From Hemicentrotus pulcherrimus (taxonomy: Eukaryota; Echinodermata; Echinoidea; Camarodonta; Strongylocentrotidae), in contig BEXV01000010.1 in the NCBI GenBank assembly GCA_003118195.1, positions 996,880-1,060,879 on the forward strand: a DNA stretch of 64,000 bases, written 5' to 3'. Of the stretch, positions 1-13,241 are shown in pieces. Made by a program: the position numbers and the translations under genes. Within the stretch, counting starts at the first letter, position 1; the number at the start of each line of letters is the position of its first letter. Below the pieces are notes generated by a model. The model ran no database searches. It was not told the DNA's origin and was given only the letters and a program-made list of their open reading frames with translations.

Positions 1-3000
1 TCTCGATAGAAGGATCCTATTCGTACTAATCTGTATGGTTGTTATTCCTACGACTTCCCTCTTTTTATCTCTCTCGCCTCTTTCGAAATATTTATTTTTG
101 ATATTAAATATTCTACAACTCAATCCTGTTGATAAGTAGGTTGAATGAATTATACGTGAACTATAACTGAACTCTGCAGTTGTAGCATAAGCACCCCGGT
201 CTTTATTTTTTTCTTCACTCTTGTGTTTTGGCGACTGTTAACCCGCTGCCACGCTTGCAGACTCACGTTGCTACTTTGTGGCTGTAATGTTTTGGATAAT
301 ATAAGAAGTGTCTCTCCAATAACAGCTAATGAATGATGAAAAGTAGATGCGGATTAGGCCTTATGTTACACAACGATTGCGATGATTCAGTGCCTCTTCA
401 TCCCGTAGTCCCAATCATTTCCCAATTTGCTAGTTGACAAGCCAAGCCGGTTGTTAGAAAACTCTTAAAGTCGTTTCTCCAGACATTCTGCCGTCTGTGC
501 TGTATATAGTAGAGATTAAAAAAAAATATGTTTCGCCCCGTTTCCCTCTTAACGATACCCACATAGGCCTCCACCAGCGTTTCGGCGAGTACAGGTACAT
601 TCCTGTTGATATAAAAAAAAATGCTCAATCGCCACTCATACACGCATGCCCATATACACATACTGTTCGCGCACACACACACGAACATATACACACACAC
701 GCGCGCGCGCGCACACTCACACCCACAAGCTTACATGCACAAACAATACAAAAAGCAATAATATAATGAAGAAGTTTAAAAAATAATGATCATCTATTTG
801 TGTTCATTTTAATCTTTAAAAAAACACCTCAGTAAAATTGTCATAAGTAATTCATTTACCAAATTGTCGTTTTTCTATTTCATCTGAAAATGTTATCTGT
901 AAGACAACTTTCAATATCATCCTAGTACGTACTTTAAAATGTAGGCGTCTTTATAAAAAAGTAAATATAAATACTTTTCTTTGGATCTGCTTCACCTCTA
1001 TATCTTCTGCATTGTTTTGAAATATGACTTACTGCGTTTAAGAATTGTCTAAGAATGTAGGCCTACACTCAAAGTACAAAAATAATTGTATGGCTTTTGG
1101 AAAAGGGGGAAAAATTATTTTGTTTAAATTTCCAACATGTGTCCAATGAGAATTTTGTACGTTATACAGCACGAATAACTCTCCATTTGTATCATGACTG
1201 GAGCAGAGTAGTAATTTAAAAGGGACTATACGAGATGGTTACCAACCAATCTATTGCTTCCCACATCCATTTAGATTTAATTTCTGCATCTATTAACAGT
1301 TTTCATAAGTACACCTACGGCGCTTGTTATTGATATCTGAATCTGACAAATATTTTGTCCATGTTATTGTTTAAAATGCGATGAAACCATTGTCTGCCTT
1401 TACCAGTTTATACATGAACAAGGCTCTCTGAATGTATCGTCTACAAACGGTTTATGAATTGGTCTTTAAGCTTTTCTCCAAGAGTGACCTTTGGCATTGA
1501 CCCTGATGCTGATGATGGAAATCAGCGTAGCAACTGCTGTCCCCGGGCCCGACGGCTCCGGCGGTCTGACTCCGTACTCTCTCGTTGACAACCATGCTCC
1601 ACGTATTTTCAGTCTGTACACAAAAAAAAATAATAATAATAATAATCTTCTCACCACGGTGGGAATTTTACATTTAGACTGTTTTGTAGGTATACGTCAA
1701 TGGCCCATTTTCATTAAAAAAAAAAAAACTGTTTGAAAGTATTGATAAGCTTTCGAAGTACCATACCAATGATATTTCCCCTTTTGATTCATGTTAAGTG
1801 TGTCTACATCATGTGACAATCGTTATCTGGTGCAGGATGGTAACCTGTCCTGATATGGCGCATTTCATTTACAATATTCCTCTTTCTTTTGGAATTTCTG
1901 TTGTAATAACTGTTTATCCAAAAGAAGAATGGTGAAATTGCTATTAATGCATATAGGTATACAGTATTGAACTTACCAGTCACTTCCCTGACATCTAAGA
2001 AGTTTAAATCATCCAAGTTAGACTCGACACCAATTTTAGTTGAAATTATTTTATTATGAATAAGCTAAATAAATATGACGATGTAACTATATTCACTGAA
2101 TTTATACAAGGCAAACGTATATAAAGCTCAAAATAAATACTATAAAAATGAAAATGAAGATGGTACTATACTTTAAAATAAATCTCTTTTCCCCATAAGA
2201 TCTTGCTTTTTTCATGTCCATTGAGGGTTTGTAACAAGGCACAAGATCGTGCCCACGTTGTCCTTTGGGACAACTCGTTCCATGCGATCTCTATTACTGA
2301 GGAATTGATAGACTGACGGCGAATTGAATTGCGATTACCAAACGTTTATCTAACATTTCAAATTGCATTGAGCCGTGGACGTGTATGTCAACGGCTCTAT
2401 CGTCGATGCGCGCCCGAATAGCTACGGGTGAAACTACTCTCCCTCTTCTCTCTCGGTCTCCGATCTCCGATCCCCCTTCGTGCAAGTTGGTGTCTACACA
2501 ATCTTTGCGTTTAGCCTAGATTGCATCCGCTTGTTGACATCTGGGGTGTATTGGACTTGTTTTCCTGTTTTTCTAGGCTACTTCCACCTTTCATCTCACA
2601 CTTAACCCAGAGCCATTCATCATCCTAGAAAAACTTTTCTTGAGGATCAAAATAAAAATCGAAAGCCCTCCCTCCTGGTATCCCCGTAGCTGAAATATCT
2701 TCAAGCACAACACTGGTTGTTTGTGCATCAATGTTGTGGATATGTATTCCTTTCAATTTGAATAAGGTATACAATTATGGGAAAACATTGAACACATTTA
2801 ACACATACCTACCCGTATGAAAGTTAATTGTTTGAAACGACCTTAGATGCAATTGATTTAATACAGATTGCATTGCATGAATAATGTCACACTGTTTCTA
2901 CCATGTCTCTCCTCTACTTTGTAACCATTATATTCATCGACATGGTACTTGCTCTTAATCCATATTGTTTTTATTTTAATTTATTGAAACGTCTTCATGA

Positions 3001-3952
3001 AATCCTACTTTAGTTTTCAATTACACCAAACTGTACCTCATTATATTTGGTTACTACATGTACGTCTGTTATCAACATGCCAATTCCACAATGACATAAA
3101 AAGTACCGATTCATATCTTCTTTAGATAAACAAAAAATTGGGAAATTTCTCTGATGGCAGTATAACAACTATGTAACATGAACATAAATTTTCTAAATGT
3201 TCTATCAAAGTGTACTTTATAGTATAACAAATCATTATCCAGCGTTTCAATGAATGATACAATTTGCGAATAGAGCCTCCAAAATATAAATATATAAAAG
3301 ACAAAAGAATCACATCTTGATACAGGCCTTTATTTACTACTCCCTGATTCAGAGTATATTATGTCTTAAGTCTATCACCACGTCATGAGTTTATATCCCG
3401 AGCAGTCTTTCCTCGATCTCAGCAACAAATTCATACCGAGCCTAGCTAGCTAGATACATGGGCTTTTTAACCTCACCACCGTGTCGCCGCCAGTAGTCCG
3501 CGATGGCGCTCCACTACCAGTACCCCAAGGACTCGGCGTGTCTCGTCGCAATGAGACGAGAAATAACCGTGGACGAAACAGTTGAAAGAGGGATTCATAA
3601 ATATATCCCCACTGCTGAATGTTTCCTTCATGAATAATATTGTAAAGAAGGCTAAACCTTTGTTGAGTGTTTTTGATTACATGCAGTTTGTGAAGGATGT
3701 AGGCCTATAAGAACCGAATATCTTTTCTAATATAATGTAAGTAGCTTATTCTTGCCATCACACTCGTTCAGTTATCCTCTCCTTTTCCTTATAAGAATAA
3801 ACTCACATTCAACAAACTATCAGGATGAAATAAAGTGCTGACAGGATTATGAAATCCTACAAATGAATAGAAAGTGTTAAATATTTCGATAGAAATATAT
3901 TTTGTTTACTTGTGATACCCTAGACTACATGTAAGTATGAATTATATTTCAC
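1..3952. other. Gene-free AT-rich flank
   Basis: No convincing coding region is visible: open frames are short, low in complexity or stop-rich on both strands. The stretch holds a CA/CG microsatellite near 669-716, several homopolymer A/T runs, and a small CpG-richer patch at about 3417-3565. That patch contains a 7-bp hairpin, TCTCGTC at 3541-3547 paired with GACGAGA at 3555-3561. AGGCCTA-type words recur (for example near 1058 and 3700). Nothing here resembles a known gene. Confidence 0.7.
669..716. repeat. CA/CG dinucleotide microsatellite
   Basis: Alternating purine-pyrimidine tract of CA units broken by a short spacer, followed by about eight CG steps and then CA again. The long alternating CACACGCGCG core is a sequence type that can adopt Z-DNA. 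It shows typical eukaryotic simple-repeat character with no coding relevance. Confidence 0.9.
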
Positions 3953-4328
3953 TTAAAGGTAAAGACCAGTATTGGAAACGCCCCAATTTAAAAAAAAATG
4001 AAATGGAAGCTCTCATTACCAATCATGTGAAAGAATATGTTTTGACTAATACATGATGATAACAAATTTGCCGGGAAACCGCCTACTAATTTATATATTT
4101 GGAAAATTGGTTTCTCTCATGGTCTGTGAGAGATACAGGGTAGTCCCATGTACATCTTTCTGTGTATAGTGCTTGTAACTTTATGAAGAATGGGCCAAAT
4201 TTCTTATCTTTTTGATGATTCCAGAACCTTGCAGGTGCTAGATGCTAGATGATCAACCTTTTCTGATCGATTCCACAACGTTTCTTTTACAATTCAATCG
4301 CATGACCATTACTGGTCTTTACCTTTAA
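3953..4328 (+). mobile_element. MITE-like element, copy 1 (TTAA-flanked, inverted-repeat ends)
   Basis: The element begins AGGTAAAGACCAGTATTGG at 3957 and ends with the inverted form, ACTGGTCTTTACCT, at 4311-4324. This gives terminal inverted repeats of about 15 bp, or 19 bp allowing one mismatch. TTAA stands immediately outside both ends (3953-3956 and 4325-4328), consistent with a TTAA target-site duplication. It is about 370 bp long with no open reading frame, so it is non-autonomous. A second copy in the same orientation, with the same ends and nearly the same interior, lies at 38423-38804. TTAA duplication is typical of piggyBac-type transposition. A TA duplication (Tc1/mariner type) is also formally possible because the end reads TTAA. 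Confidence 0.8.
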
Positions 4329-5402
4329 GATTTAGCATAACAATATATTCATATATTGATCCAATATGCACTATGCTTACGATGGTGGTGTTATGAAAAT
4401 AGACATTTTGTTCAATTGTATGTGTACTTTTTTTGAAAAGAAGAATATTGCACTGTGCTCGAAATCATTTTTCTCGTCGTCTGGCGGAATTAAGTAAACA
4501 AAATGTGACAAGCCGTACCATAGCTTAATTTTCAATTTGATCACGTATATCAAACAATCACATTATTTCAAGTGAGAACTGAATATGTAACCGTTAACAC
4601 CTACCGTATATGACTTTTTATATCATTTTAAAGAAGTGAACTCTCATTGATGGGTTCAAAATTAGTGACGAAAGGTGCTGCACGTATATGACACCCTTTG
4701 TAAAAGGAAAGTACAGTTCCTTTTGTTCGTTTTCTTTCGAAACTTGAGGGATACTGTGTTGGTTTAATTATGTTGCTTTATAACGCGTGCGCGTCTACTA
4801 TACACATGTATATAAACACGTGACTGCGAATGGATTTTAACATCTTGGTGAAAGGTCGGGATTTATAATGAATGTTTGAACGGTGAGATGGTGAAGCGAA
4901 AAATGTGGCTTTATCGGCATATAGCAAATCCAAGAAGAGTCCTGTCAAGACGCCATCTCGTGGCCAAAACCAAAACAGGGTCAACATCGGAGAGCTAGTA
5001 ATGGCACTCAAAAACACAGGTAGCCTTTTCACTGCTCTTGCTGCATGCCTGCCTGGTGAGAGGTGCACCAAATGATATAGTCAGTCACCACATGTGGTGT
5101 TAATGAAGCCGTTACTCGCGCCTTCCCGCCTCGAAGTACGAATGTGATACCGGCCTTATCCAAACATCAATATTTATGCTGATAAATCCCTACGGTTTTC
5201 TTCATATCGCATGGCGTTGACCCGCCTTTCCTGACTCGCAGGTCCTTTTTTGGTGTGTATTGCTATACATAAATGGTATTTCAGGATATTTTACAGCCTC
5301 ACCATGCAAAATTTTATTAAATAAATTTAGATTTAGGATTTATAGTAGTGGGCCTTGTCAATTCAGGAATTGAGGGGTCGGAGGATTTTTTTTTTTTTTT
5401 TT
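4329..5402. other. Gene-free interval before the assembly gap
   Basis: AT-rich sequence without a recognisable gene. A mildly GC-richer segment at about 4840-5130 carries a minus-strand open frame of about 97 codons that resembles no family I know. The interval ends in a run of T directly at the gap. Confidence 0.6.
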
Positions 5403-6013
5403 NNNNNNNNNNNNNNNNNNNNNNNNNNNNNNNNNNNNNNNNNNNNNNNNNNNNNNNNNNNNNNNNNNNNNNNNNNNNNNNNNNNNNNNNNNNNNNNNNN
5501 NNNNNNNNNNNNNNNNNNNNNNNNNNNNNNNNNNNNNNNNNNNNNNNNNNNNNNNNNNNNNNNNNNNNNNNNNNNNNNNNNNNNNNNNNNNNNNNNNNNN
5601 NNNNNNNNNNNNNNNNNNNNNNNNNNNNNNNNNNNNNNNNNNNNNNNNNNNNNNNNNNNNNNNNNNNNNNNNNNNNNNNNNNNNNNNNNNNNNNNNNNNN
5701 NNNNNNNNNNNNNNNNNNNNNNNNNNNNNNNNNNNNNNNNNNNNNNNNNNNNNNNNNNNNNNNNNNNNNNNNNNNNNNNNNNNNNNNNNNNNNNNNNNNN
5801 NNNNNNNNNNNNNNNNNNNNNNNNNNNNNNNNNNNNNNNNNNNNNNNNNNNNNNNNNNNNNNNNNNNNNNNNNNNNNNNNNNNNNNNNNNNNNNNNNNNN
5901 NNNNNNNNNNNNNNNNNNNNNNNNNNNNNNNNNNNNNNNNNNNNNNNNNNNNNNNNNNNNNNNNNNNNNNNNNNNNNNNNNNNNNNNNNNNNNNNNNNNN
6001 NNNNNNNNNNNNN
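5403..6013. other. Assembly gap (611 N)
   Basis: Continuous N run, bounded on the left by a poly-T tract (about 5387-5402) and on the right by a run of 13 G (6014-6026). The homopolymer edges suggest sequencing drop-out. Apparent open frames that cross the N run are artefacts. Anything coding in the true sequence here is invisible. Confidence 0.99.
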
Positions 6014-6886
6014 GGGGGGGGGGGGGAGGTATTGCATGGGAAGTAGCTGGATGTATTTTACATGCGTTGTTGCATTTCACTTGGAGTCTTCAATCCTTGG
6101 TGACTGCTTCGGGAAGACTAAGCCTCTTGTAGGGCAATGTCGTTGGATATGTAAGAAGAGACGAGGCCGGGTTAACAGGCCAAATTACGATTAATACCAC
6201 CAAGTCAAATTGAGAAGGTCCTCGTACTTTTCTCTTCAATTTTTTCAAAGCTGGTGTTGAAATTTCATGTGTAACGAAAGGAGGTTTTGGCCGAATTACT
6301 TCAATGCATCTTTTTTGATTTGTAGACGATCAGACAGGATTCTTTCTCATTATTTCAGATAATGCCAGAATACTGAAGATTTAGAAGGAGACGAAGAATG
6401 GCACAATCGGAATCAAGGTTAAGTCTACTCTTTTGGCATAGATATATACTATATGCGCCTATGCATCACGGTTATCATCCACGACCCAAAGACTTCTTAT
6501 CTGCAAAAGGAAATGGTAGCCCCGTCCTTGTTTTTTTGTTGTAGAAATTGAGAACATCCAATGAAGTTCTAAAGAATATATGTCTGTCGAATTTATTTTA
6601 AAAAGGTAATATGCAGTATATTCCAGGTTTCCTAATTATGTATCATTGAACTTGCCCCTTTAAACGTTCCGCTTGACTAAGCCCCTTCTTACCCAGAGGG
6701 CAATGTGAAGTTGTCCCGACCCGGGGCTGACGGCGTCGCCGCCTCAATTTTCACCTTCTCCCCAGTGACCGCATTCGTGCGATTCACGACACGAAAATTC
6801 TCTCGCTGCGCATTCTCCGGAGTCCTCGCGTCCTGCCTTTCACTCGTTCACTCTCACCCGGTCTGCCTGGCTGTTGATGTGGGCAC

Positions 6887-6928
6887 GGGGAGGAGGAGGA
6901 GGAGAAGGAGGAGGAAGAGGAGGGAAAG
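6887..6928. repeat. Purine (AGG)n tract
   Basis: Imperfect AGG/GGA trinucleotide repeat with occasional GAA units, directly downstream of a CpG-rich segment (about 6690-6870). Its apparent coding capacity (poly-Arg/Lys) is a by-product of the repeat. Confidence 0.85.
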
Positions 6929-9048
6929 AATGGTACAGCTACCAGCTATTTTGACATGTTGATAACCTGACATTGGAAGGAAAACAGTTTGCAGAAAAAG
7001 AGAATCTCAACGGATAAAATTATGTCAAAACTCTCCCACTCTTGCTCCATGACTAGTCTGCAGTGAAATCAGCATTTTATCTTTTTCTCTGTCTACAATG
7101 ACACGTAGGAGTTTCTTTCGATAAAATTTAAATGGCCTCATTATAATATAGAACCCTCAAAGTTCAGGTCAAGTTTATTCAATTCTATCGGTAATAATGA
7201 AGTTTTGTGCTAAAGTATAGAGGTTGCTATCTTGGAATTGCTGTGCTGTTATTATTATCTTCAAAGTATTCAAGTAATGAGATCGTATGTTGCTAAATCA
7301 TAGTAACATCACAGTGGCCTTCTTCATCATAACCTATTCACGCTTATGTAGACCAAATATTTAATATTCCTTGCACAGACGTCTCATGAACAATAGAATG
7401 TAGCAAGCCCCATATCTGTCTATCTTGAAGTTGAAGTCGTCTTTAACCATTTTTCTTCGATGCACTTTTCCAAGAGGTTGCAACCCGAGAGCGCCAGTTT
7501 TGGTCGAAATTGTATCGTAATTCTGACCCACAAAACAAGCCAGCACTGATCCCTTGTCTGAAGAGACACCGTTCACACGTGGTGATTAAACCAGTACCTT
7601 GTAGATCTCATAATAAGATAAGAAATAATGAAAGACAAAGACAGAGAGTGCAAGGGGATAAACCATATGAACATCCATTGATCGCGATGTAATGTTCTTT
7701 ATCATTTCCATTTAAGAAAAATATCTATGAAGATCCATCTTCTTATATTATATCTTTGTTGAATATACTGTGCGTCAATGTTATGTATTAATGACAAGGA
7801 AAGATATATACTTAAAAAGATGTACCAAAGATAAATATACAAATCTGTTTCATTATTTATAAAGCAATTGCAAACAGATCACAAATGTATTTAGATTTAT
7901 AAACAAATTGTCGAGTAGCTCCGAGGTACACACGGTTGTGGGAAGTTCTGACAAGCTTCATGATCGTATTAGCCGCTAATTCTGTAATCAAGTATGCATA
8001 GAATACGAATACATTAGATTAGTAGTGACTAGTAGTTTGTTTAAACGGTCGAAATCTGCATATAAGTATATACTTACATACGTTTCTAAACGGCGGCGCC
8101 ATGAACTTTATTTGGACATGGGCGCGGTCGTTGTTTTCCGTGCGAACTGGTCGCAACCCAATTGCGTAGGAGTGGACCCACTTTGGCCTGCTCGGGTTAC
8201 TCCTGGTTTTCATCGCATCATAATCCTGCTACGGGTCGTTAGACAATGGAATGATACCATGACGTGAGCAACGACCGATTGGTCTGTCTCCCACCGTCTC
8301 CACCACATCGGAAACGCCAACTTGACTTTTTGAGAGTTGAGAGTCCTTTACCTCGCTCCGTTTTGTTTAAGATGGAGTAGGAAGGAAAAGGGGGAATGGG
8401 TGCTAAATAATACAGGAGAACAATGGATACTGAAGTACCGTCGTGCTTGTGTACCTTTATATATTGCATGTCTATTCGTTGTGCTTATGATTATCATCTA
8501 CGGTTGAAACAAATACATATAGAGATGAGGCACATCATATTTCACAGCCCTTGGTAACAAAAATGCATTTATGGATCATTTGACTCAATTCATTTGTTTC
8601 CGGTTTGTTATGGTGTTGGATTGTTGGTCCATAAATGCGCATGTAACTTGTAAAGGAGTTTTGACACTTCATACCCTGGTATCTGCCTTTTGGAGTTTCT
8701 GATAATGGAATTCACATCAGCGTTTTGGTTTTGTTTAATGTTATTTATTAAAGTTTTGTCTAGCATGTCTAAGGCGTGACACCTCTGAGCAAAGCTATTA
8801 TTTTAATCATGGTATACATGCACTTATAAGTGTAACGTAGCCGTAGGCTAACATGTTGATATAAATTGGATAATATCTAATCTATCATTGTACAACATCC
8901 CATTCGAAATGCACAGACAACTGAACCGATGTGGTATCTACTTACTAGATCGAAACAACTTATGGCATTTTCATCATATCCTCGGCCTTGACTCATGCCC
9001 GATCGCTTATAAACCAGAAAGTTCAAAATCTCATTAGGCTCTTTCCAG

Positions 9049-9345
9049 TCACACTCCTCCCCCTGTCTCTCTCTCCCTCTCTCTGTTCGTCTCATACACC
9101 CTCTCGTTCTTTCTTTCGTTCCCTCTCCCTCTCTCTCTCTGTCCACCTTGTCTATCTCTGGCTCTATTAACCTTTCTTTGTCTTTCCGTTTCAGTCTCTT
9201 TACCCCTCTCCATCTCTCTTCCCATCTGCTTATCTCTGTATATACTCTCTTTTATTTTGAATCTCCGTCATTTATGTATTTTTGCCACCCCCTTCTCTCT
9301 CTCTCTCTTTGTCTCTCTCACTAAAACACACAACCCCACACGCAC
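9049..9345. repeat. Long CT-rich low-complexity tract ending in CA units
   Basis: Nearly 300 bp of pyrimidine-rich sequence made of (CT)n, CCCTCT and TTTC blocks, followed by a short CACACA stretch. It gives rise to spurious low-complexity frames on both strands. A similar tract recurs at 9630-9745. Confidence 0.85.
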
Positions 9346-9629
9346 ACACACTGTCTTGTATTTTTTTTATATTTTCCTCATTATGTACCCTGCTCTACCC
9401 ATTTCCGGTGTGCTTCTATTGAAATTTTATATTTATATTTCCCTGGTATTTTACCAACTACACTGTAAAACTTGCCAATGGCCAGACTATCTTTCCATGT
9501 CTCCATACTTTCTCAGCGTGCGTTTACAAAAGCACGTAGAAACGTTTAGTATTTTAGTAAGCGTCTTTTTAAAATCAAACATGATAACTTAAAAAATAAA
9601 GGCTCGTCATTATCTCTGGACTTGTTGTT

Positions 9630-9745
9630 GACCTCCTCTCTTTTTTCTTTCTTATCTTCTTCCGTTTATCTTCATCCCTCTTTCTCCTCTCCGTCTCTCA
9701 CTCTCACTCTTTCGCGTACACACACACACACCCACACACACACGC
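9630..9745. repeat. CT-rich tract with terminal (CA)n microsatellite
   Basis: Pyrimidine-rich sequence passing into CA repeats at about 9717-9743, then CGCG. Simple-sequence DNA with no gene content. Confidence 0.85.
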
Positions 9746-12700
9746 GATATGTTTGACAGACTCGGTCAACGGTATATCTTGCAAGCTATGTCGGTTCAAG
9801 CCAGCCGACAAGATCTGGTAGAACAATTCTCTTCTACGGATGGCCTAGAACAACATCATTGCTAGATATTACATCTGTGCTGTTGATAATACCAGAAATC
9901 TGCTATGATGTTTCGATGCTTGCATGCTACCTACATACGTTTGCTCATAAAATATACATTTTATATTCGATTCTAAAACTGAATCTGTCGGCAACATGAA
10001 GCGGAATGTCATAGAAGTATAAAACCGACATAGTATGCTGGAATGTATCGGGGGTGGAGGGGTTGATAATTCGTCACAATTATAGAACCCTTGTATTTCT
10101 TGTATTTGAAATAATAATGTTTGAATGTGTTTTATTGTTGAGAATAAAAACTTGGCACTTTCACACTTAAAAGATTCTCTTAGTCTTATGTATGTATGTT
10201 CCTCTCGGTTGTAGCGAAGTAAAGTATGAATACACACAATTATATATTGGAATAAGCTATTTTTAAAGAAGGAAGACAGGAAAGTACTATCAGTATGATC
10301 ATACAAGAGACCTTAAAAAGACTAAAAGTTTTACAAACTATTGGAATATAACTATTAACTAGCAAATAATGAGAAATTTCTCATGGAAATAATTAACGGG
10401 CCCTGTGTTGAACTCATCAGTTATATATAGATGAACATGGCATTCTTTGAACTCTTCCACACAACAACCGTGGTTCGATCAGGAAAGAGAGAACAGCTCA
10501 CCCAACACCATTTCTTCTTTCTGACTCGATTTCTCACAGCACGTAGAGCTGGTCAGTAATAAAATAATTCCAAAAGTGCTCAATTGAATTTATAACGGCG
10601 GGAACTTTACTCGTCCTTGGGGGTTGTTGCGTTCGCTACTTTATGATGAACGGTTTCCGAGGAGGAAATTTCAAGTTTATCACCCATGTGGTGGATAAGT
10701 CAGACTATAATTTGCTCATGATTTCCACATGTCCCTGGTCTTCCCGCTTGCCCATGTATGTTGCAAGTAGATTCTCGAAATAAAAATGTCTTCCTGAAAG
10801 ATTTTATGAATAAAATTAGAGTCGTGAGATTTTCGGTTTCTTATGAATAATTTTGAGACTCCTTTAAAGCTTCAAGAAAGGATTCAACCTCCTAATGTAA
10901 TTAATTTCAATGAAACAAAATGGACTTGCATGATATGGCATTTATAACTAGATTTCTAGAAATTGATGCTTTATTGGGGGAAAAAAGCAATGAAAAAAGT
11001 ATCAGTACCACCACAACCCCCTATTTGGGGGGTCTTTTAAACCAAAGAGTTTCTCAGGGTTAAAGCATGTGTGATTCATTCATATACACAGCCGTCACTT
11101 GCACTTTCCCCTAATAAGGTCCAATATCTCAATATGGTGTGTTTCCACTTTACCAAAATATTGCGTTGACTGGGCCTGCGTGATGAAATCATTGTGGTGT
11201 GGGTCATCATCTGAGGACAATTTGCCGAAGCTGTTAGCAAATATGTACAATGTGGACGTTCCAAACTTCTGCTGCACCACTTAAATTCCCTATTCTCATA
11301 TCGCGACGATCCCTCTCCATAGAGTAGTGAACCCCAACAAAAGTCTTTTAACTGACTATGTAAAACAACCAGGCAGTTTAATATCATAGCCATCGTGTTG
11401 ACGATTATGATAATGTAATAATTTAAACATTATGGTAAATGGGTTTGTGATAAATAGAATACGAAATTCCTTGCAGGTCCAGTCGGTATCCATGTGATCA
11501 GTTTTGGGTCGAGAGAGAGAGGGAGACAACTGGAGATCACATGAAAGATATTTAAGGACGTATTTATCACTATCACTGTCCTAGGGATTTCGTGAACACC
11601 CCAACCTAAACCTAGAGCCTGAAAAAAGGGAGACATACATTTTTTGTGCAGTGCCCCTTTTATATAACGAATTTATTTTTTGTAGTGCTAGAATAAACAT
11701 TCACGGTGAACGTTGCATACTTACGTATGTGATTGCCTTTGATCATTGGCTTTTGAATCGAAAGCTGGCCTTTTCCCCCGCCCCGAGGCTCAGGAAAGAA
11801 ATCAATGCAATTTACAATTGCTCTACATCATGGGGGGCGTAGGAGGACCGACCCCCCCCCCCCATTTTGCACTTACTGGATACACCACTAGTGAGAACAA
11901 TTTGAACCGTGCAAAAGTTTCATTTCGCCTTTCCCCTTGCCTTTTTGTGGAATCAAAGGCGAGAAAATAAAACGGCAAAACGATTTACCAGGTGTTTCCC
12001 CGATTTATCAGAGCCGTTTGTAGGTCTCGGGTACCGCCAGACGCCGCTAATGCTTATCGTGGCTACCGACAATTCGAATTTGTTCTCGTTAGGACGCCCA
12101 AGTTCATTACCAGTGCGTTGAACTTGCCAAACGGCTTTCTTGGTGTGTTTGGTTGCAATTGCATTTTAGTTGGGACAGTAATCTATTTCTTTGATACCCG
12201 GAATGTGTACGATAGACCCCCCCACCCCCCATCTACATGCTTTCACTACCAAGTATACGAAATGAACATTAGACGGAGAAAAATGTTGTCGAAAAAAACT
12301 TGGTGTAAACAACATGTGAATCGACGGCATCGATATTCAGATGAATTATCTGTAACCGAAATTATTATATTACCATGTACATGAAATTATGTGTGGGTGT
12401 GAGGTTTGTGCGCGCATGTGTTTCACATCTTCCGTAGATTGCAGATGCCATTAAATCTGAGGTTTTTAAAAAGCGAAGGCATTTCAAATACTAAGACAGT
12501 AAAAGATATGCACTTTAGTTATTGATTCGGAATCGTAACTGCAGTTTCCCTCTGATTAGTGGACGTGCACAAGATATCCACTTTAGCTGAGATGCTGGAT
12601 GGCAACTTGCTCTATCCCATCGCCTTGTACGATGGAACAACCATGCTTGTATTATGAATTGGCGCATACGCTCTCACATGAGTAGTCTTGGAGGAATTGA

Positions 12701-13218
12701 TGTTATAGCCAATGTGTAATATGTTATTTTCGATGTTTTTCCCTCCTGTTTCTTTCGAATCTACCGAAACTAAATATGGCTCTCCATGATAAATCATTCT
12801 CCATATTTAAAAAAAACTCAAGTCATATTCTCTTTCCTTGTGATGTTTACCTATTTTGTTGTCTACAAAGACAGTACTGGCGTCTGAGACCAGGCGACAG
12901 ACGAAAGTATAAGGTCTTCCTTAGCTCGTCAACCAGGGGCATAAAGCTCATCATCTGTACCCCTGGTGATGGATTGGTGACCCATTAAAGATTCTCCTTG
13001 ATGATACAATAACGACGTGAGGTGAAATGCCCGCCGCTCGTCAGCATTCTTCAGTCTACCCTGCCTCGTGTAACTGCGTGTGGGGTTTGATGGGCTACTG
13101 CATGGGATGTACCGTGGATATACTAACTGGAAGTGGTAACATACAGCAACCACTGCGAGAGTTTGAAATCAAGAGCATCCTGTCTATCCTCTTATAAAGT
13201 GAGCGAGGGCGAGAGGGT

Positions 13219-13241
13219 GGGGGGGGGGGGGGGGGGGCCCN
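13219..13241. repeat. Poly-G run with an ambiguous base
   Basis: A run of 19 G followed by CCC and a single N at 13241. The base call is unresolved at the homopolymer edge, so the true length is uncertain. Open frames crossing it are unreliable. Confidence 0.9.

Noticed and set aside
5348..6194. Open frames of 224-279 codons on both strands
   Set aside because: They consist almost wholly of undetermined residues from the N gap.
9869..10306. 145-codon minus-strand open frame
   Set aside because: No recognisable features; AT-rich composition typical of noncoding DNA here.
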